Positions 49,879-59,302 are shown, counted from the stretch's first letter. The stretch: DNA of 64,000 bases from JAICKM01 sp038228295 (GCA_038228295.1 JBBRPH010000001.1:159231-223230); one strand, 5' to 3'. The notes: a model not told the origin generated them from the sequence alone. A program made the numbers and translations.

Positions 49879-52596
49879 ATGCCCGACACTACCGCCGAAC
49901 ACAACCGCCTGGCCGATCACGCCGCCCGCCGCGCCGACTGGCGACATTGGGGACCCTACGTCAGCGACCGGGCCTGGGGCACCGTGCGCGAAGACTACAG
50001 CGCCGACGGCTCCGCTTGGACCTATTTTCCGCACGACCATGCGCGCAGCCGCACCTATCGGTGGGGCGAAGACGGCTTGGCCGGTATCTGCGACCGTCAG
50101 GGGCTGCTCAACTTCGCGCTGACACTCTGGAACGGGCGCGATCCCATCCTCAAAGAGCGCCTGTTCGGCCTCAGCGGACCGGAAGGCAACCACGGCGAAG
50201 ATGTCAAAGAGTATTACTTCTATCTTGACAACACGCCCACCCATTCCTATATGCGGATGCTCTATAAGTATCCGCAGGCGGCCTATCCCTACGCCGAACT
50301 ACTAGCCGAGAATACTCAACGCGGACGCGACGCGGGCGAATACGAACTGATTGATAGCGGTGTGTTCAACGAGGATCGCTATTACGATGTCGAGGTCGAA
50401 TACGCCAAAGCCGCGACGGACGATCTACTGATCCGCCTCACCGTCACCAATCACGGGCCGGAGCGGCAAACATTGCACCTGCTGCCCACACTCTGGTTCC
50501 GCAACACCTGGGCCTGGGGCTACGACGCTACACGCCCGCAGATTCGGCGGCTGGGAGCGGGACACGGCTGGCAAGGGCTGGAAGCCGAGCATCATACGCT
50601 AGGCACCTATTGGCTCTACGGCGAGAGCGGCGATCATGTGCCCGCCTTGTTGTTCACCGAAAACGAGACCAACACTGCGCGCATCTGGGGCAGCCCCAAC
50701 GTCACGCCCTATGTCAAAGACAGCTTCCACCGTCTGCTGGTGGACGGGGAGGACGGCGCGGTCAACCCGGCGCAGACAGGCACCAAAGCGGCGGCACACT
50801 ACACACTGACATTGGACGCAGGCGAGTCGGCGCAGATCCGGCTGCGGCTGACCGCGATGCAGCACGACAGCCCCCTGGAACGGAGCTTTGACACCACCTT
50901 TGCCGCCCGCCGGAGCGAGGCCGATGCCTTCTATGCCTCGGTGCAAGCCCCCAGCCTGGGCGAGGACGAGCGCATGATCCAGCGCCAAGCCCTGGCCGGA
51001 ATGCTGTGGTGCAAGCAACTCTATTATTATGACGTGGAGCAATGGGCCGACGGCGACCCGGCCTTTCCGGCGCCGCCGCAGGGCCACCGTGACGGGCGCA
51101 ATAGTGATTGGTGCCACCTGACTGCCTTCGACGTGATCTCCATGCCCGACAAGTGGGAGTACCCCTGGTTCGCCACCTGGGATCTGGCTTTCCACTGCAT
51201 CCCGCTAGCTCTGATCGATCCCGATTTCGCCAAGCGCCAACTGCTGCTGCTGACGCGCGAATGGTATATGCACCCCAATGGGCAACTACCCGCCTACGAG
51301 TGGGCCTTCGACGATGTGAACCCACCCGTCTTCGCTTGGGCCGCCTGGCGCATTTACGGTATGGAAGCCACCGAGCGCGGCCGGGGCGACCGCGAGTTTC
51401 TCGAAGGCATTTTCCACAAGCTGCTGCTCAACTTCACCTGGTGGGTCAACCGCAAGGACCTTGACGGCAACAACGTCTTCCAGGGCGGCTTCCTGGGGCT
51501 GGACAACATCGGCGTGTTCGACCGCAACGCCGCACTGCCGGGCGGGGGGCACCTCGAACAGGCCGACGGCACGAGCTGGATGGCCTCTTACTGCCTGGGA
51601 ATGCTGACTATTGCCCTCGAATTAGCCGGGGAAGATCCGGTTTACCAAGACATCGCCACCAAATTCTTTGAGCATTTCTTGCGCATCGCTGCCGCCATGA
51701 CCGATGTCTCCGATGCGAATCTGGCGTTGTGGGACACCGAGGACGGCTTTTTCTACGATGCGCTGCATTTGCCGGGCGGCGAAGACCTGCTACTGCGTGT
51801 GCGCTCGTTGGTCGGGTTGCTACCGTTGTTCGGGGTCAGCATCATCGAGCCGCAACTGCTCGAACGCTTGCCTACTTTCCAGCGGCGCATGGAGTGGTTC
51901 CTGGCAAACCGGCCCTTCCTCAGCGGTCACATCGCCGATGTAGACCAGCCCGGCATCCACAAGCACCGCCTCTTCTCCATCGTCAGCCGCGAGCGGTTGG
52001 AAAAGATGCTGGTGCGGATGCTGGACGAGACGGAGTTCCTATCGGACTACGGCATTCGCTCGCTGTCGAAATACCACGAGGCGCATCCCTACACGCTGGA
52101 TATTGACGACCATGAGTACACCGTCAGCTACCAGCCCGCCGAGTCGCGCACCGGGTTGTTCGGGGGCAATTCCAACTGGCGCGGCCCCATCTGGTTCCCG
52201 ATTAACTACCTGATCATCGAGTCGCTGCTCAAACTCAATCACTACTATGGCGACAGTTTTCAGGTCGAATGCCCGGTCGGCTCCGGCAAGCAAATGACCC
52301 TCCAGCAAGTGGCCGACGAGATCGCGCATCGTCTGCTGCGCCTATTCCGCCGCGACGCCCAGGGCCGGCGCCCCATCTTCGGCGACGAAGCGCGCTTCCA
52401 AAACGATCCGCACTGGCGCGACCTGCTGCCCTTCCATGAATATTTCCACGGTGACACAGGTAAAGGGCTGGGGGCCAGCCACCAAACCGGTTGGAGCGGC
52501 CTCGTCGCCATCCTATTGCAAGAACACGCCAACCTCTGGCACAAAGGCATCGATCCGTTCGACAGCGAGGTACAACCGACGGAGATGACATCGTAG
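49879..52596 (+). CDS. GH63-like glycoside hydrolase
   Basis: The 905-residue protein lacks a signal peptide. An N-terminal beta domain (about residues 1-330) is followed by an (alpha/alpha)6 barrel. The likely catalytic Asp lies in WFATWDLAFHCIPLAL (near residue 435), and the second conserved region, SNWRGPIWFPINYL, is near residue 770. This resembles the GH63/mannosylglycerate hydrolase group, with alpha-glucosidic or mannosidic substrates; the exact substrate is open. The ATG at 49879 has GGGGAG upstream; earlier in-frame starts lie before the promoter. It has its own strong promoter and no operon partner. Confidence 0.85.
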   Translation: MPDTTAEHNRLADHAARRADWRHWGPYVSDRAWGTVREDYSADGSAWTYFPHDHARSRTYRWGEDGLAGICDRQGLLNFALTLWNGRDPILKERLFGLSGPEGNHGEDVKEYYFYLDNTPTHSYMRMLYKYPQAAYPYAELLAENTQRGRDAGEYELIDSGVFNEDRYYDVEVEYAKAATDDLLIRLTVTNHGPERQTLHLLPTLWFRNTWAWGYDATRPQIRRLGAGHGWQGLEAEHHTLGTYWLYGESGDHVPALLFTENETNTARIWGSPNVTPYVKDSFHRLLVDGEDGAVNPAQTGTKAAAHYTLTLDAGESAQIRLRLTAMQHDSPLERSFDTTFAARRSEADAFYASVQAPSLGEDERMIQRQALAGMLWCKQLYYYDVEQWADGDPAFPAPPQGHRDGRNSDWCHLTAFDVISMPDKWEYPWFATWDLAFHCIPLALIDPDFAKRQLLLLTREWYMHPNGQLPAYEWAFDDVNPPVFAWAAWRIYGMEATERGRGDREFLEGIFHKLLLNFTWWVNRKDLDGNNVFQGGFLGLDNIGVFDRNAALPGGGHLEQADGTSWMASYCLGMLTIALELAGEDPVYQDIATKFFEHFLRIAAAMTDVSDANLALWDTEDGFFYDALHLPGGEDLLLRVRSLVGLLPLFGVSIIEPQLLERLPTFQRRMEWFLANRPFLSGHIADVDQPGIHKHRLFSIVSRERLEKMLVRMLDETEFLSDYGIRSLSKYHEAHPYTLDIDDHEYTVSYQPAESRTGLFGGNSNWRGPIWFPINYLIIESLLKLNHYYGDSFQVECPVGSGKQMTLQQVADEIAHRLLRLFRRDAQGRRPIFGDEARFQNDPHWRDLLPFHEYFHGDTGKGLGASHQTGWSGLVAILLQEHANLWHKGIDPFDSEVQPTEMTS

Positions 52597-52694
52597 GCGC
52601 AATTGGGGGTAATTGCCGGAACTAAGATTAGAGATCTCCGGTTCGTATACTAGGATGTACGCGGTTAGCCGCAAACGAATTTGGATCATAGATT

Positions 52695-53894
52695 ATGGAG
52701 CAACCGACAATGGAGCAAACCACCCCCACGCTAACCGTCTACGGCACCCCCTGGTGTACCGACTGCAAACGCAGCAAAAAGTTTCTCGGCGCGCAGCGCG
52801 TCGCGTATCATTGGGTAGATGTAGAAGAAGACCCGGCCGGGCTGGCCTTTATCGAACGCGTGCAGAACGGCGGCCATAGCGTACCGACCATCCAGTACGG
52901 CGACACAGTGCTGGTCGAGCCAAGCAACAGCGATCTCGCCAAGCTGCTGGGGCTGCCTACCAAAGCGCAGCGCGACTTTTATGACGTGATCATCTTCGGC
53001 GGCGGACCGGCGGGCCTGACGGCCGCGATGTACCTGGCACGCGAAGGCATCGAGTGCCTCATCATTGAGCGCGCCGGATTGGGCGGGCAGGCAGGCATCA
53101 CCGAGCGCCTGGACAACTTCCCCGGCTGGCCCGAAGGTATTGTGGGGGCGGATCTTGCGGATCGGCTGACCCGCCAGGCCAAGCGCTTCGGCGTGGAGAT
53201 GCTCCAGGCACAAGCGGTGGAGAGTATCCAGGAGCACGATTGCTATCGCGACGTACATACCACCGCCGGCGACGAGTACGGCGCACACGCCATGCTGATC
53301 GCTACCGGTTCCACCTACCTGCGCTTGGGCGTGCCCGGCGAGGAGGACTTTATCGGTTCCGGCATCCACTACTGTGCCACCTGCGACGGCCCTTTCTACA
53401 AGGACCGCCCGGTAGCCGTGATCGGCGGCGGCAACAGCGCGGGCGAAGAAGCGATCTTCCTGGCCCGCTTTGCTAGCGCGGTCACGATCTTAGTGCGCGG
53501 CGATGCGCTGACCGCCAGCCAAGTGGTGCAGACCAAATTGGCCGAGGAGTCGAAGATCAGCATCCGTTACAACACAACCGTCGAGGCATTTGAAGGGGAT
53601 AAAAAGCTCCGCACGACCTGCATCCGTAATACCAAGACCAACACGACGGAAACCATTGAGCCGGCGGGCGTGTTCGTCTTTATCGGCCTCAAGCCCAACA
53701 CCGCCTTCCTGCCGCCCGAAATCACCCGCAACGCGCAGGGCTTCATCGTCACCGATGGGATGCTGCAAACTAGTGTGCCCGGCATCTACGCGGCCGGCGA
53801 TGTGCGGGCCGACAGCACCAAGCAAGCGGCCAGCGCCGCCGGTGAAGGGGCCACTGCCGCCCTCGCCATCCGCTCCTACCTACGACGGATGTAG
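52695..53894 (+). CDS. Glutaredoxin-thioredoxin reductase fusion
   Basis: Residues about 12-88 form a glutaredoxin-like domain with the redox pair Cys21 and Cys24 (PWCTDCK). Residues about 95-399 form a low-molecular-weight thioredoxin reductase, with FGGGPAGLTAA for FAD, GGGNSAGEEA for NADPH and the active-site pair Cys227-Cys230 (CATC). The two domains on one chain suggest direct electron transfer from NADPH to the glutaredoxin-type disulfide. The first ATG has no clear ribosome-binding site; the ATG at 52710, with GGAGC upstream, is a possible alternative start that would lose only five residues. Confidence 0.93.
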   Translation: MEQPTMEQTTPTLTVYGTPWCTDCKRSKKFLGAQRVAYHWVDVEEDPAGLAFIERVQNGGHSVPTIQYGDTVLVEPSNSDLAKLLGLPTKAQRDFYDVIIFGGGPAGLTAAMYLAREGIECLIIERAGLGGQAGITERLDNFPGWPEGIVGADLADRLTRQAKRFGVEMLQAQAVESIQEHDCYRDVHTTAGDEYGAHAMLIATGSTYLRLGVPGEEDFIGSGIHYCATCDGPFYKDRPVAVIGGGNSAGEEAIFLARFASAVTILVRGDALTASQVVQTKLAEESKISIRYNTTVEAFEGDKKLRTTCIRNTKTNTTETIEPAGVFVFIGLKPNTAFLPPEITRNAQGFIVTDGMLQTSVPGIYAAGDVRADSTKQAASAAGEGATAALAIRSYLRRM

Positions 53895-53923
53895 GTTGAA
53901 CCTTCCACACACTAATCAGTGTT

Positions 53924-53985
53924 AAAGGGGCAGCGCGTAATTCCTTACACGCTGCCCCTTTTAAGCCTTATGCTTTACGCTTTGC
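53924..53985. terminator. Bidirectional terminator hairpin with 7-bp units
   Basis: Arms 53924-53940 and 53945-53961 match at 16 of 17 positions, start with AAAGGGG, and end in a T-rich tail on both strands. It lies between the convergent fusion and glycosidase genes. From 53958 to 53985 four 7-bp units (CTTTTAA, GCCTTAT, GCTTTAC, GCTTTGC) continue outward, joining the structure to the repeat family seen elsewhere. Confidence 0.75.
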
Positions 53986-53990
53986 CGCGC

Positions 53991-55703
53991 CTACGGCTTC
54001 GGCAGATTCTTCAGCGCCGTATAGACCGGGCGAGGAGTCCAATCACCGTTCAGGATGCTGAAATGGGCGGGGCCGGTGTACCACTCTTGGAAGGTACTAA
54101 AGTTCAGGTTCCAGAGAAACATCACGCCCATCCACGGATACTGATCCCGCGCCCGCGTAATAGCACGCACGGTGTAGCTCGCCTGCTGGTCTTGTGTGGT
54201 TTCGGCGCACTCATTGTAGCCGTCCGGGCGGAAGTCGCTGCACCAGCCGTACTCCGTCAGCCAGACTTGCTTGCCGCCTTCGCCGTATTTCTCCAGCACC
54301 TGCCGCTGCTGCTCTACGCGACGATAATAGAATTGGCCGTGGTTGGTAAAGCTCTTGGCGGTGCTGGGGTTGTCGGGCCACATGGTATCGGGCGGATTGT
54401 TGTAGCCGTAGGGATGCGATCCCAGCACATCGTAGTAGTTGCGGAGTTCGCCGTTGTGCCAAGTTAAGAGTTGGTCGAGATACCAAGTATCTTCCATCGC
54501 TAGGTTCTGGTCATAGATACCAGTCGGCGTGAGCGCGCCGCTAACCACCACCGCCTGCGCGTCACCCGCCTTCACCCCCTGGTAGCCGGCTTTGAGCAAT
54601 TCGGCATAGTGGGCCGGGTTTACATCGTGGCTTTCGCCGATCAGGTTTTGCTCGTTCCAGATTTCGTAGGCTTGCACACGGCCCTGATAGTGGGCCGCCA
54701 TAGCACGCAGAAAGCTGCCCAGCGTGGCTGGATTGGTCGGGTAGCCGCTCGCGCCGCCGGTAGCCCAGTCGGGCGCTTTGACCACGCTGATCAGCAATTT
54801 GATGCCGCGGGCGTGAGTATCGGCCACGATGCTGTCGAGTTCGGCCCAGGCATACGCACCCGGCGAACCTTCGATGTCTTTCCATTGGATCTGCTGCTTG
54901 ATCCAACTTGCGCCCACGTCTTGTACCGCATCCAGCACACGCTTATGGTCCTGGTAGTACATATGGACGATCAGCCCCACGCCGGCGTGCGGCCCAGTGA
55001 GGAAGGGGCCGGCGGGCGCGGGCGGAAAGCCGGCGGGCAACGTGGCCGCCCAACCGGGGAAGGGTGCATTGGCGGGGGCGGCGCCGGGTTGCCCATATTT
55101 GGTGAGATAGTCGCGTCCCAGCAGACCCAGCAGCACCTCGTAAGGACTACCCGCGTTTTCGGGGTGATACTCAAAGCGATTGCGTTCAAAATACTGCACG
55201 GTGTAGATCTTGCCGTCGGTCGCGCTCGTCTCCTGGATCTCCTCCGAGATGGGGTAGCCGAACAATGCCAGACCGCCGTGGTCGCGCCAGTAGCGATAGA
55301 ATACGCCGCCCAGCCCGTGTGCGGTGGGGGCAAAATACACGCGGTCGGGCGTGTTAGCGAAGGCCGTGCCCGCCGGGAAGAAGCGGCCGATGGTCAGCTT
55401 GTTACCCAGCAGGCCCAGCAACACTTCGTAGGGGCTGCCCGCATTTTCAGGGTGGTACTCAAAGCGGTTGCGCTCAAAGTATTGCACCAAATAGCCGCTT
55501 TCCGGCTGGGCCGTCGTGGTTGGGTAGCCGAAAATCGGCAGACCACCATGTGCGGTCCAATAGTCCATGAAGCGCGCCGGTACTGTGAAGCCGGTTTCGG
55601 GAAAGTAATGATCGCCCGTCTGTGCCCGCCCGGCAGGCGGTGCGGTCCCGGCGAGAGTTAGCACAGCAAGCAACAACAATAGAGTGCAGCAGCGGTGAAG
55701 CAC
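53991..55703 (-). CDS. Secreted clan-A glycoside hydrolase with N-terminal repeats
   Basis: The 570-residue precursor has a signal peptide (about residues 1-27). Two N-terminal repeats each contain a GYP motif; a 28-residue stretch (73-100 and 169-196) is identical in both copies. A TIM barrel follows (about 235-565), with the acid/base Glu351 in EIWNEQNL and the nucleophile Glu484 in WLTEYGW, as in GH5/GH39-type enzymes acting on beta-linked sugars. The repeats probably bind cell-wall material, by analogy with LGFP-like modules. The GTG start has GAAAGGA upstream. No adjacent transporter uses the same strand. Confidence 0.85.
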   Translation of the reverse strand: MLHRCCTLLLLLAVLTLAGTAPPAGRAQTGDHYFPETGFTVPARFMDYWTAHGGLPIFGYPTTTAQPESGYLVQYFERNRFEYHPENAGSPYEVLLGLLGNKLTIGRFFPAGTAFANTPDRVYFAPTAHGLGGVFYRYWRDHGGLALFGYPISEEIQETSATDGKIYTVQYFERNRFEYHPENAGSPYEVLLGLLGRDYLTKYGQPGAAPANAPFPGWAATLPAGFPPAPAGPFLTGPHAGVGLIVHMYYQDHKRVLDAVQDVGASWIKQQIQWKDIEGSPGAYAWAELDSIVADTHARGIKLLISVVKAPDWATGGASGYPTNPATLGSFLRAMAAHYQGRVQAYEIWNEQNLIGESHDVNPAHYAELLKAGYQGVKAGDAQAVVVSGALTPTGIYDQNLAMEDTWYLDQLLTWHNGELRNYYDVLGSHPYGYNNPPDTMWPDNPSTAKSFTNHGQFYYRRVEQQRQVLEKYGEGGKQVWLTEYGWCSDFRPDGYNECAETTQDQQASYTVRAITRARDQYPWMGVMFLWNLNFSTFQEWYTGPAHFSILNGDWTPRPVYTALKNLPKP

Positions 55704-55855
55704 GGCAGCGATCCTTTCGTGGGGCGCAAGGTGGGTAACCTAGAACGATTTCACCAGTACAACGAGGCAAAGGGTGGCGGGTTTCGTGCCGAGCGTAAGC
55801 CGTTGCCTAATGCAGCGCAGCAAGCAGGTGAACACGCCGTGCAGGTAGACAGCCG

Positions 55856-57262
55856 TCAGCACACCGCAGCACGGCGGTGACGGTCAGGGAGGACCGCCGC
55901 TTGATAATAGTGTGTGGCCGCCGCGTGCGCGCCACGGGCCGTCAGCAGTTCGGCGTACTGCAACCGCACCTCATGCAGCAGTTCGCCGGGTCCGATTTCC
56001 ATTGCAACCGCCAGGGCGCGCGCGAACCAACGGTCGGCCAGCGCCGGCTGCCCTTGTCGTTCGGCAACCTGTCCGGCGATACAAAGCGCTCGCCCATGGG
56101 TTCGTAACGCATGGGCCTGTACGGCGGCAGAGACCGTCGTCGCGTCGTCCGCCGGTGCGGTGCTCAAGCCGACGCTCTGCTCGGCATGGGCAGCGGCCTG
56201 CGCTAAGTCGCCGCGGGCCAGGGCCAGCGCCGCCAGATGCTCGTAAGCCCGGCTGAGGAGGCCCGCGTTGCCTTCCGGCCCCGCCAAAAACAGACGCGCC
56301 GCTTCCAGTAGGTCTCCGGCGCTATCATATTCATGGCGTTCCAAATGCAACTCGGCCAGATTGATCTGCATCAAAGCGTGGTCTAAGCCGTTGCCGGCGG
56401 CAGCATAGAGGTCCAGTGCTTGCAACGCATAGACGCGCGCCCAGGGCCAGTTGTCCTCGGCTTTATAGGCCAGGCTTAACCCCCAGCAAATAGCCGCGCG
56501 TCGCTCCCGATTGCTCACATCATCCAACAGCTGTAAGGCATCTTTATAGATCACGATAGCAGCCGCATGGTCATGCAGCGCTAAGTAATCACTCGCCAGA
56601 TTACTGTAGATGAGTAATTGCAAGTTCAAGTCTGTGACAATACCATTATTAACAGCACGCAGACATTCGGTGTGCAGGGCTACGGCCTGTACAAACTGAT
56701 CTTGCAGATAGAAAGTCGCTCCTACAGCATTACGGATGCGCTCGGCGGCTTCGGCGCCGTTGGTAATATACATCGTCAGCGGGACCGCCCGGTCCAGATC
56801 GGTGCGGGCAACCGCCGGCTGACCCAGGCGGATGTAGGCAGCCCCGCGGGTATAGTAGAGGCGATACCGGATCGCAGGGCTAATATCCTGCCAGTAGAGC
56901 GCGTATTCTGCTTCGGGCGCAGCTAAGAGCGGTACGGCGGCGGCGGGGCTGCCAAGGTCAATTTCGCGGCGTGCGCAATCAATCTGATAAGCCAGGTCTT
57001 GTTCCAACGCGGCGAGCTGAGGAATTAGGCCGGTGGGCAACGCTCCGCCTTGCAGGTAGGCTAAAGGTACCGTTAGGCGCTGGGCCAAAAACGCCAACGC
57101 CGGGCGGGAGGGGCCAATCTTGCCGTGTTCCACCGCGCGCACATAGCTTTTGTGAAACTCCGGCGCGGCGAGGGCTTCCTGGCTCATTTTGCGGGCCTGG
57201 CGGACGTGGCGCAAACGTGCGCCGAGGGTTTTAAGTGGAGGGAGGACGATTGAGGTTTGCAT
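55856..57262 (-). CDS. XRE-family regulator with TPR domain
   Basis: The 468-residue protein begins with a helix-turn-helix (GARLRHVRQARKMSQEALA, then KSYVRAVEHGKIGPS), followed by about 380 residues of tetratricopeptide-like helices. This is the layout of peptide-responsive regulators such as the PlcR/RRNPP group, although no peptide gene is visible. The ATG start has GGAG upstream. The gene is transcribed apart from its neighbours. Its targets are unknown. Confidence 0.88.
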   Translation of the reverse strand: MQTSIVLPPLKTLGARLRHVRQARKMSQEALAAPEFHKSYVRAVEHGKIGPSRPALAFLAQRLTVPLAYLQGGALPTGLIPQLAALEQDLAYQIDCARREIDLGSPAAAVPLLAAPEAEYALYWQDISPAIRYRLYYTRGAAYIRLGQPAVARTDLDRAVPLTMYITNGAEAAERIRNAVGATFYLQDQFVQAVALHTECLRAVNNGIVTDLNLQLLIYSNLASDYLALHDHAAAIVIYKDALQLLDDVSNRERRAAICWGLSLAYKAEDNWPWARVYALQALDLYAAAGNGLDHALMQINLAELHLERHEYDSAGDLLEAARLFLAGPEGNAGLLSRAYEHLAALALARGDLAQAAAHAEQSVGLSTAPADDATTVSAAVQAHALRTHGRALCIAGQVAERQGQPALADRWFARALAVAMEIGPGELLHEVRLQYAELLTARGAHAAATHYYQAAVLPDRHRRAAVC

Positions 57263-57320
57263 CCGGCTCCAATCTGTGGCGAGCAGGTCACTGGTCGGGC
57301 AAAATAGGTAGACAGCGGCA

Positions 57321-57992
57321 TTAGCGACGCTTTTTGCGCGGGGCAGCGGGTGGTGGGCGGGCGGGCTGCGCGACCGGCAAGCCCAGGCCGGCGGCGTAGT
57401 AGGGCTGTAAGGCCGCCGCGAGGGCCGGCCGGTCGTGCGGGCTGATCAGCAAGATGGGACCGCGCGACTCGCCGCCGTCGCTGGGGCGGTAGTGGACATC
57501 GGCACGCGGAGCCAGTTCGAGCAGCATCGCCTGACGGGCGCTGCTGGCATAAGCCAGCACCGAGCCAACTCCCGGCACGCTGGCCGGGCCGGCCCAGCCG
57601 AACAGGCTGCCGATATTGATGGTACTCAGATTGAGAATGGCGCGCACAGGGGGCGCAGGATCTACGCGCCGCAGGCGGCCTAGCGGTACAGGCACACGCC
57701 GCCACGGCGCGACCTGCTGGATCACTAAGCGCGGGCCGTCAGGCGCCCCCGGCTCCAACAGATAGCCACGCACCGAGTTGAGCCAGCGCCAGAGCATGAC
57801 CACCAAGATCACCACGCCGAACACCAAGTAACCCTGGTTCACCCGATCTGTCTGCACCGCATCGTTGACCACCACACCGGCGCACCAGAGCGCGGTCAGC
57901 GCATAAACCAGGGTGATGATCCGCACCTGCGGATCGGCAGGCGCGACCCGGAAGCGCAGAGGACCGGGGCCGGCGGGGACGGGTACAGACAT
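57321..57992 (-). CDS. Membrane protein of unknown function
   Basis: The 223-residue protein has two adjacent membrane helices (about residues 24-43 and 55-72). A soluble C-terminal region with beta-strand character follows and ends in a Pro-rich, Lys/Arg-rich tail (PARPPPAAPRKKRR). The layout, two helices then a small beta domain, resembles bacterial PH-domain membrane proteins, but no signature is strong enough to assign it. AAAGGAAA lies upstream of the ATG, and a promoter lies at 58039-58067. Confidence 0.7.
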   Translation of the reverse strand: MSVPVPAGPGPLRFRVAPADPQVRIITLVYALTALWCAGVVVNDAVQTDRVNQGYLVFGVVILVVMLWRWLNSVRGYLLEPGAPDGPRLVIQQVAPWRRVPVPLGRLRRVDPAPPVRAILNLSTINIGSLFGWAGPASVPGVGSVLAYASSARQAMLLELAPRADVHYRPSDGGESRGPILLISPHDRPALAAALQPYYAAGLGLPVAQPARPPPAAPRKKRR

Positions 57993-58038
57993 TGGGTTTC
58001 CTTTCGTGGGGCACTTGCCTCAGCAGGGCGGTAGGTCC

Positions 58039-58067
58039 ATCATACCACAGCACCTCCCTATTGACAA
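58039..58067 (-). promoter_or_regulatory. Promoter of the membrane-protein gene
   Basis: On the minus strand TTGTCA (58067 to 58062) and TATGAT (58044 to 58039), with a TGG extension before the -10, are separated by 17 bp. It overlaps the -35 box of the divergent plus-strand promoter. Confidence 0.55.
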
Positions 58068-58089
58068 TTCAGCACAGGGCAGCTATTGT
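58061..58089 (+). promoter_or_regulatory. Promoter of the lipid-kinase gene
   Basis: TTGACA at 58061-58066 and TATTGT at 58084-58089 are separated by 17 bp. The leader to the ATG at 58300 would be about 205 nt and would include the degenerate repeat. Confidence 0.5.
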
Positions 58090-58299
58090 AGAGCCTATAA
58101 AATAGCGACGCCACAGAGACATGGAGACTCGGGGGGATTTAGGAGTAACTATGGTGTTCACCACGAAGGCGCGCAGGGCGCAAAAACAATAACCGTTGTT
58201 CAACCCACCGATTATAAACTCTAAAAATCGCCGTGTTGCCGCGTCTCTGGGGTATCACCGGCGCACAGCACCGGCCCAAAAGCTAGGGGTTCACCGATT

Positions 58300-59223
58300 A
58301 TGCCTGATGACACCAATCGCCCCCTGATTATCCTCAACGCCGGCGCGAATCGGGGTCGTACATCAAGCTTGGCGGCCACGCTGGTCGGCTTGTGCCGCGA
58401 CTTGGGCAGCCTCGCCGAGATTGCGACGACCGGCAGTGTGGGCGAGAGTCGTCATTTGGTGCAGATCGCTGCCCAGCAAGGTCGCCGCCCGATCATCGCC
58501 TGTGGCGGCGACGGCACTATCCACGCCACCGCCGCCGCACTGCTCGACTGTGGCAGCTCAGTGCCGCTTGGCATCATCCCCGCCGGATCGGGCAACGACT
58601 ACGCGCACCATGCGCTGGGATTGCCGACCGACCTACGTGCTGCGCTGACCATCGCGCTTTACGGTCGCCCACAACCAGTGGACGCGGCACGGCTGAACGA
58701 CGGCTGGCTGATCAATGCCTTCGGTGCGGGCCTGGACGCGAACGTGGCCTGGGATGTGCGCGACACGGTGGAAGCCGGACACACGCATCTGCGCGGCGAA
58801 ATGCTCTACACTGCGTCGGCGCTCAAACAGGTGCTGCGCTACTATCACGACCTGCCGCTGCTGACGATCACACTCGATGAGCGGCGCTATCCTGCCCGCC
58901 GAATGCTGCTGGCTGCCGTGATGCTCGGCCCGACCGCCGGCGGTGGCTATCGCTTCACGCCTGCCGCCGATCCTACCGACGGCCTGCTTGATGTGCTGCT
59001 GGCCCGCCGAATGCCGCAGGCTAAAGCCTTATGCGCCTTGCCGTTGGCGCGCGCCGGTCGCCACGGCTGGTTACGGGAGGTGGAGATCACCCGTACCCGC
59101 CGCGTCAGCATCCATAGTCCCACCCCAGTACGCGCCCACATAGACGGCGAACTGATCAGCGCCCGCCACTTCCGCATCGAATTAGTAGCGGGCGCATTGC
59201 AGGTAATGCGGGAGGAACGCTAG
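58300..59223 (+). CDS. Diacylglycerol kinase family lipid kinase
   Basis: The 307-residue protein has the ATP-binding motif GGDGT at residues 69-73, the GSGND motif at 96-100 and the C-terminal region with TRTRRVSI and HIDGELI typical of the YegS/DgkB/sphingosine-kinase fold. It phosphorylates a lipid such as diacylglycerol, with the exact substrate unknown. There is no membrane helix, as in DgkB-type enzymes. The gene stands alone with a predicted 205-nt leader. Confidence 0.92.
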   Translation: MPDDTNRPLIILNAGANRGRTSSLAATLVGLCRDLGSLAEIATTGSVGESRHLVQIAAQQGRRPIIACGGDGTIHATAAALLDCGSSVPLGIIPAGSGNDYAHHALGLPTDLRAALTIALYGRPQPVDAARLNDGWLINAFGAGLDANVAWDVRDTVEAGHTHLRGEMLYTASALKQVLRYYHDLPLLTITLDERRYPARRMLLAAVMLGPTAGGGYRFTPAADPTDGLLDVLLARRMPQAKALCALPLARAGRHGWLREVEITRTRRVSIHSPTPVRAHIDGELISARHFRIELVAGALQVMREER

Positions 59224-59277
59224 ATCTAGCGGATTTATCTTTCCGGCTGATGCGCTTGCGGGGCAGGCGGGATGTCG

Positions 59278-59302
59278 GCGCTAGACAGAAAGAACCTAGC
59301 GC
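59278..59302. terminator. Short hairpin between convergent genes
   Basis: GCGCTAG (59278-59284) pairs perfectly with CTAGCGC (59296-59302) over an 11-nt loop. It lies between the ends of the lipid kinase and permease genes. Confidence 0.45.

Larger units (their letters stand above)
57993..58299. other. Gap of 307 bp: divergent promoters and degenerate repeats
   Basis: No gene is seen. The gap holds two divergent promoters that share the same 7 bp as their -35 boxes (58061-58067). It also holds a degenerate inverted repeat with the core CAGAGAC (58104-58132 against 58230-58258) and a segment near 58154-58185 resembling 8-bp GAAGG-type units. Confidence 0.55.
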
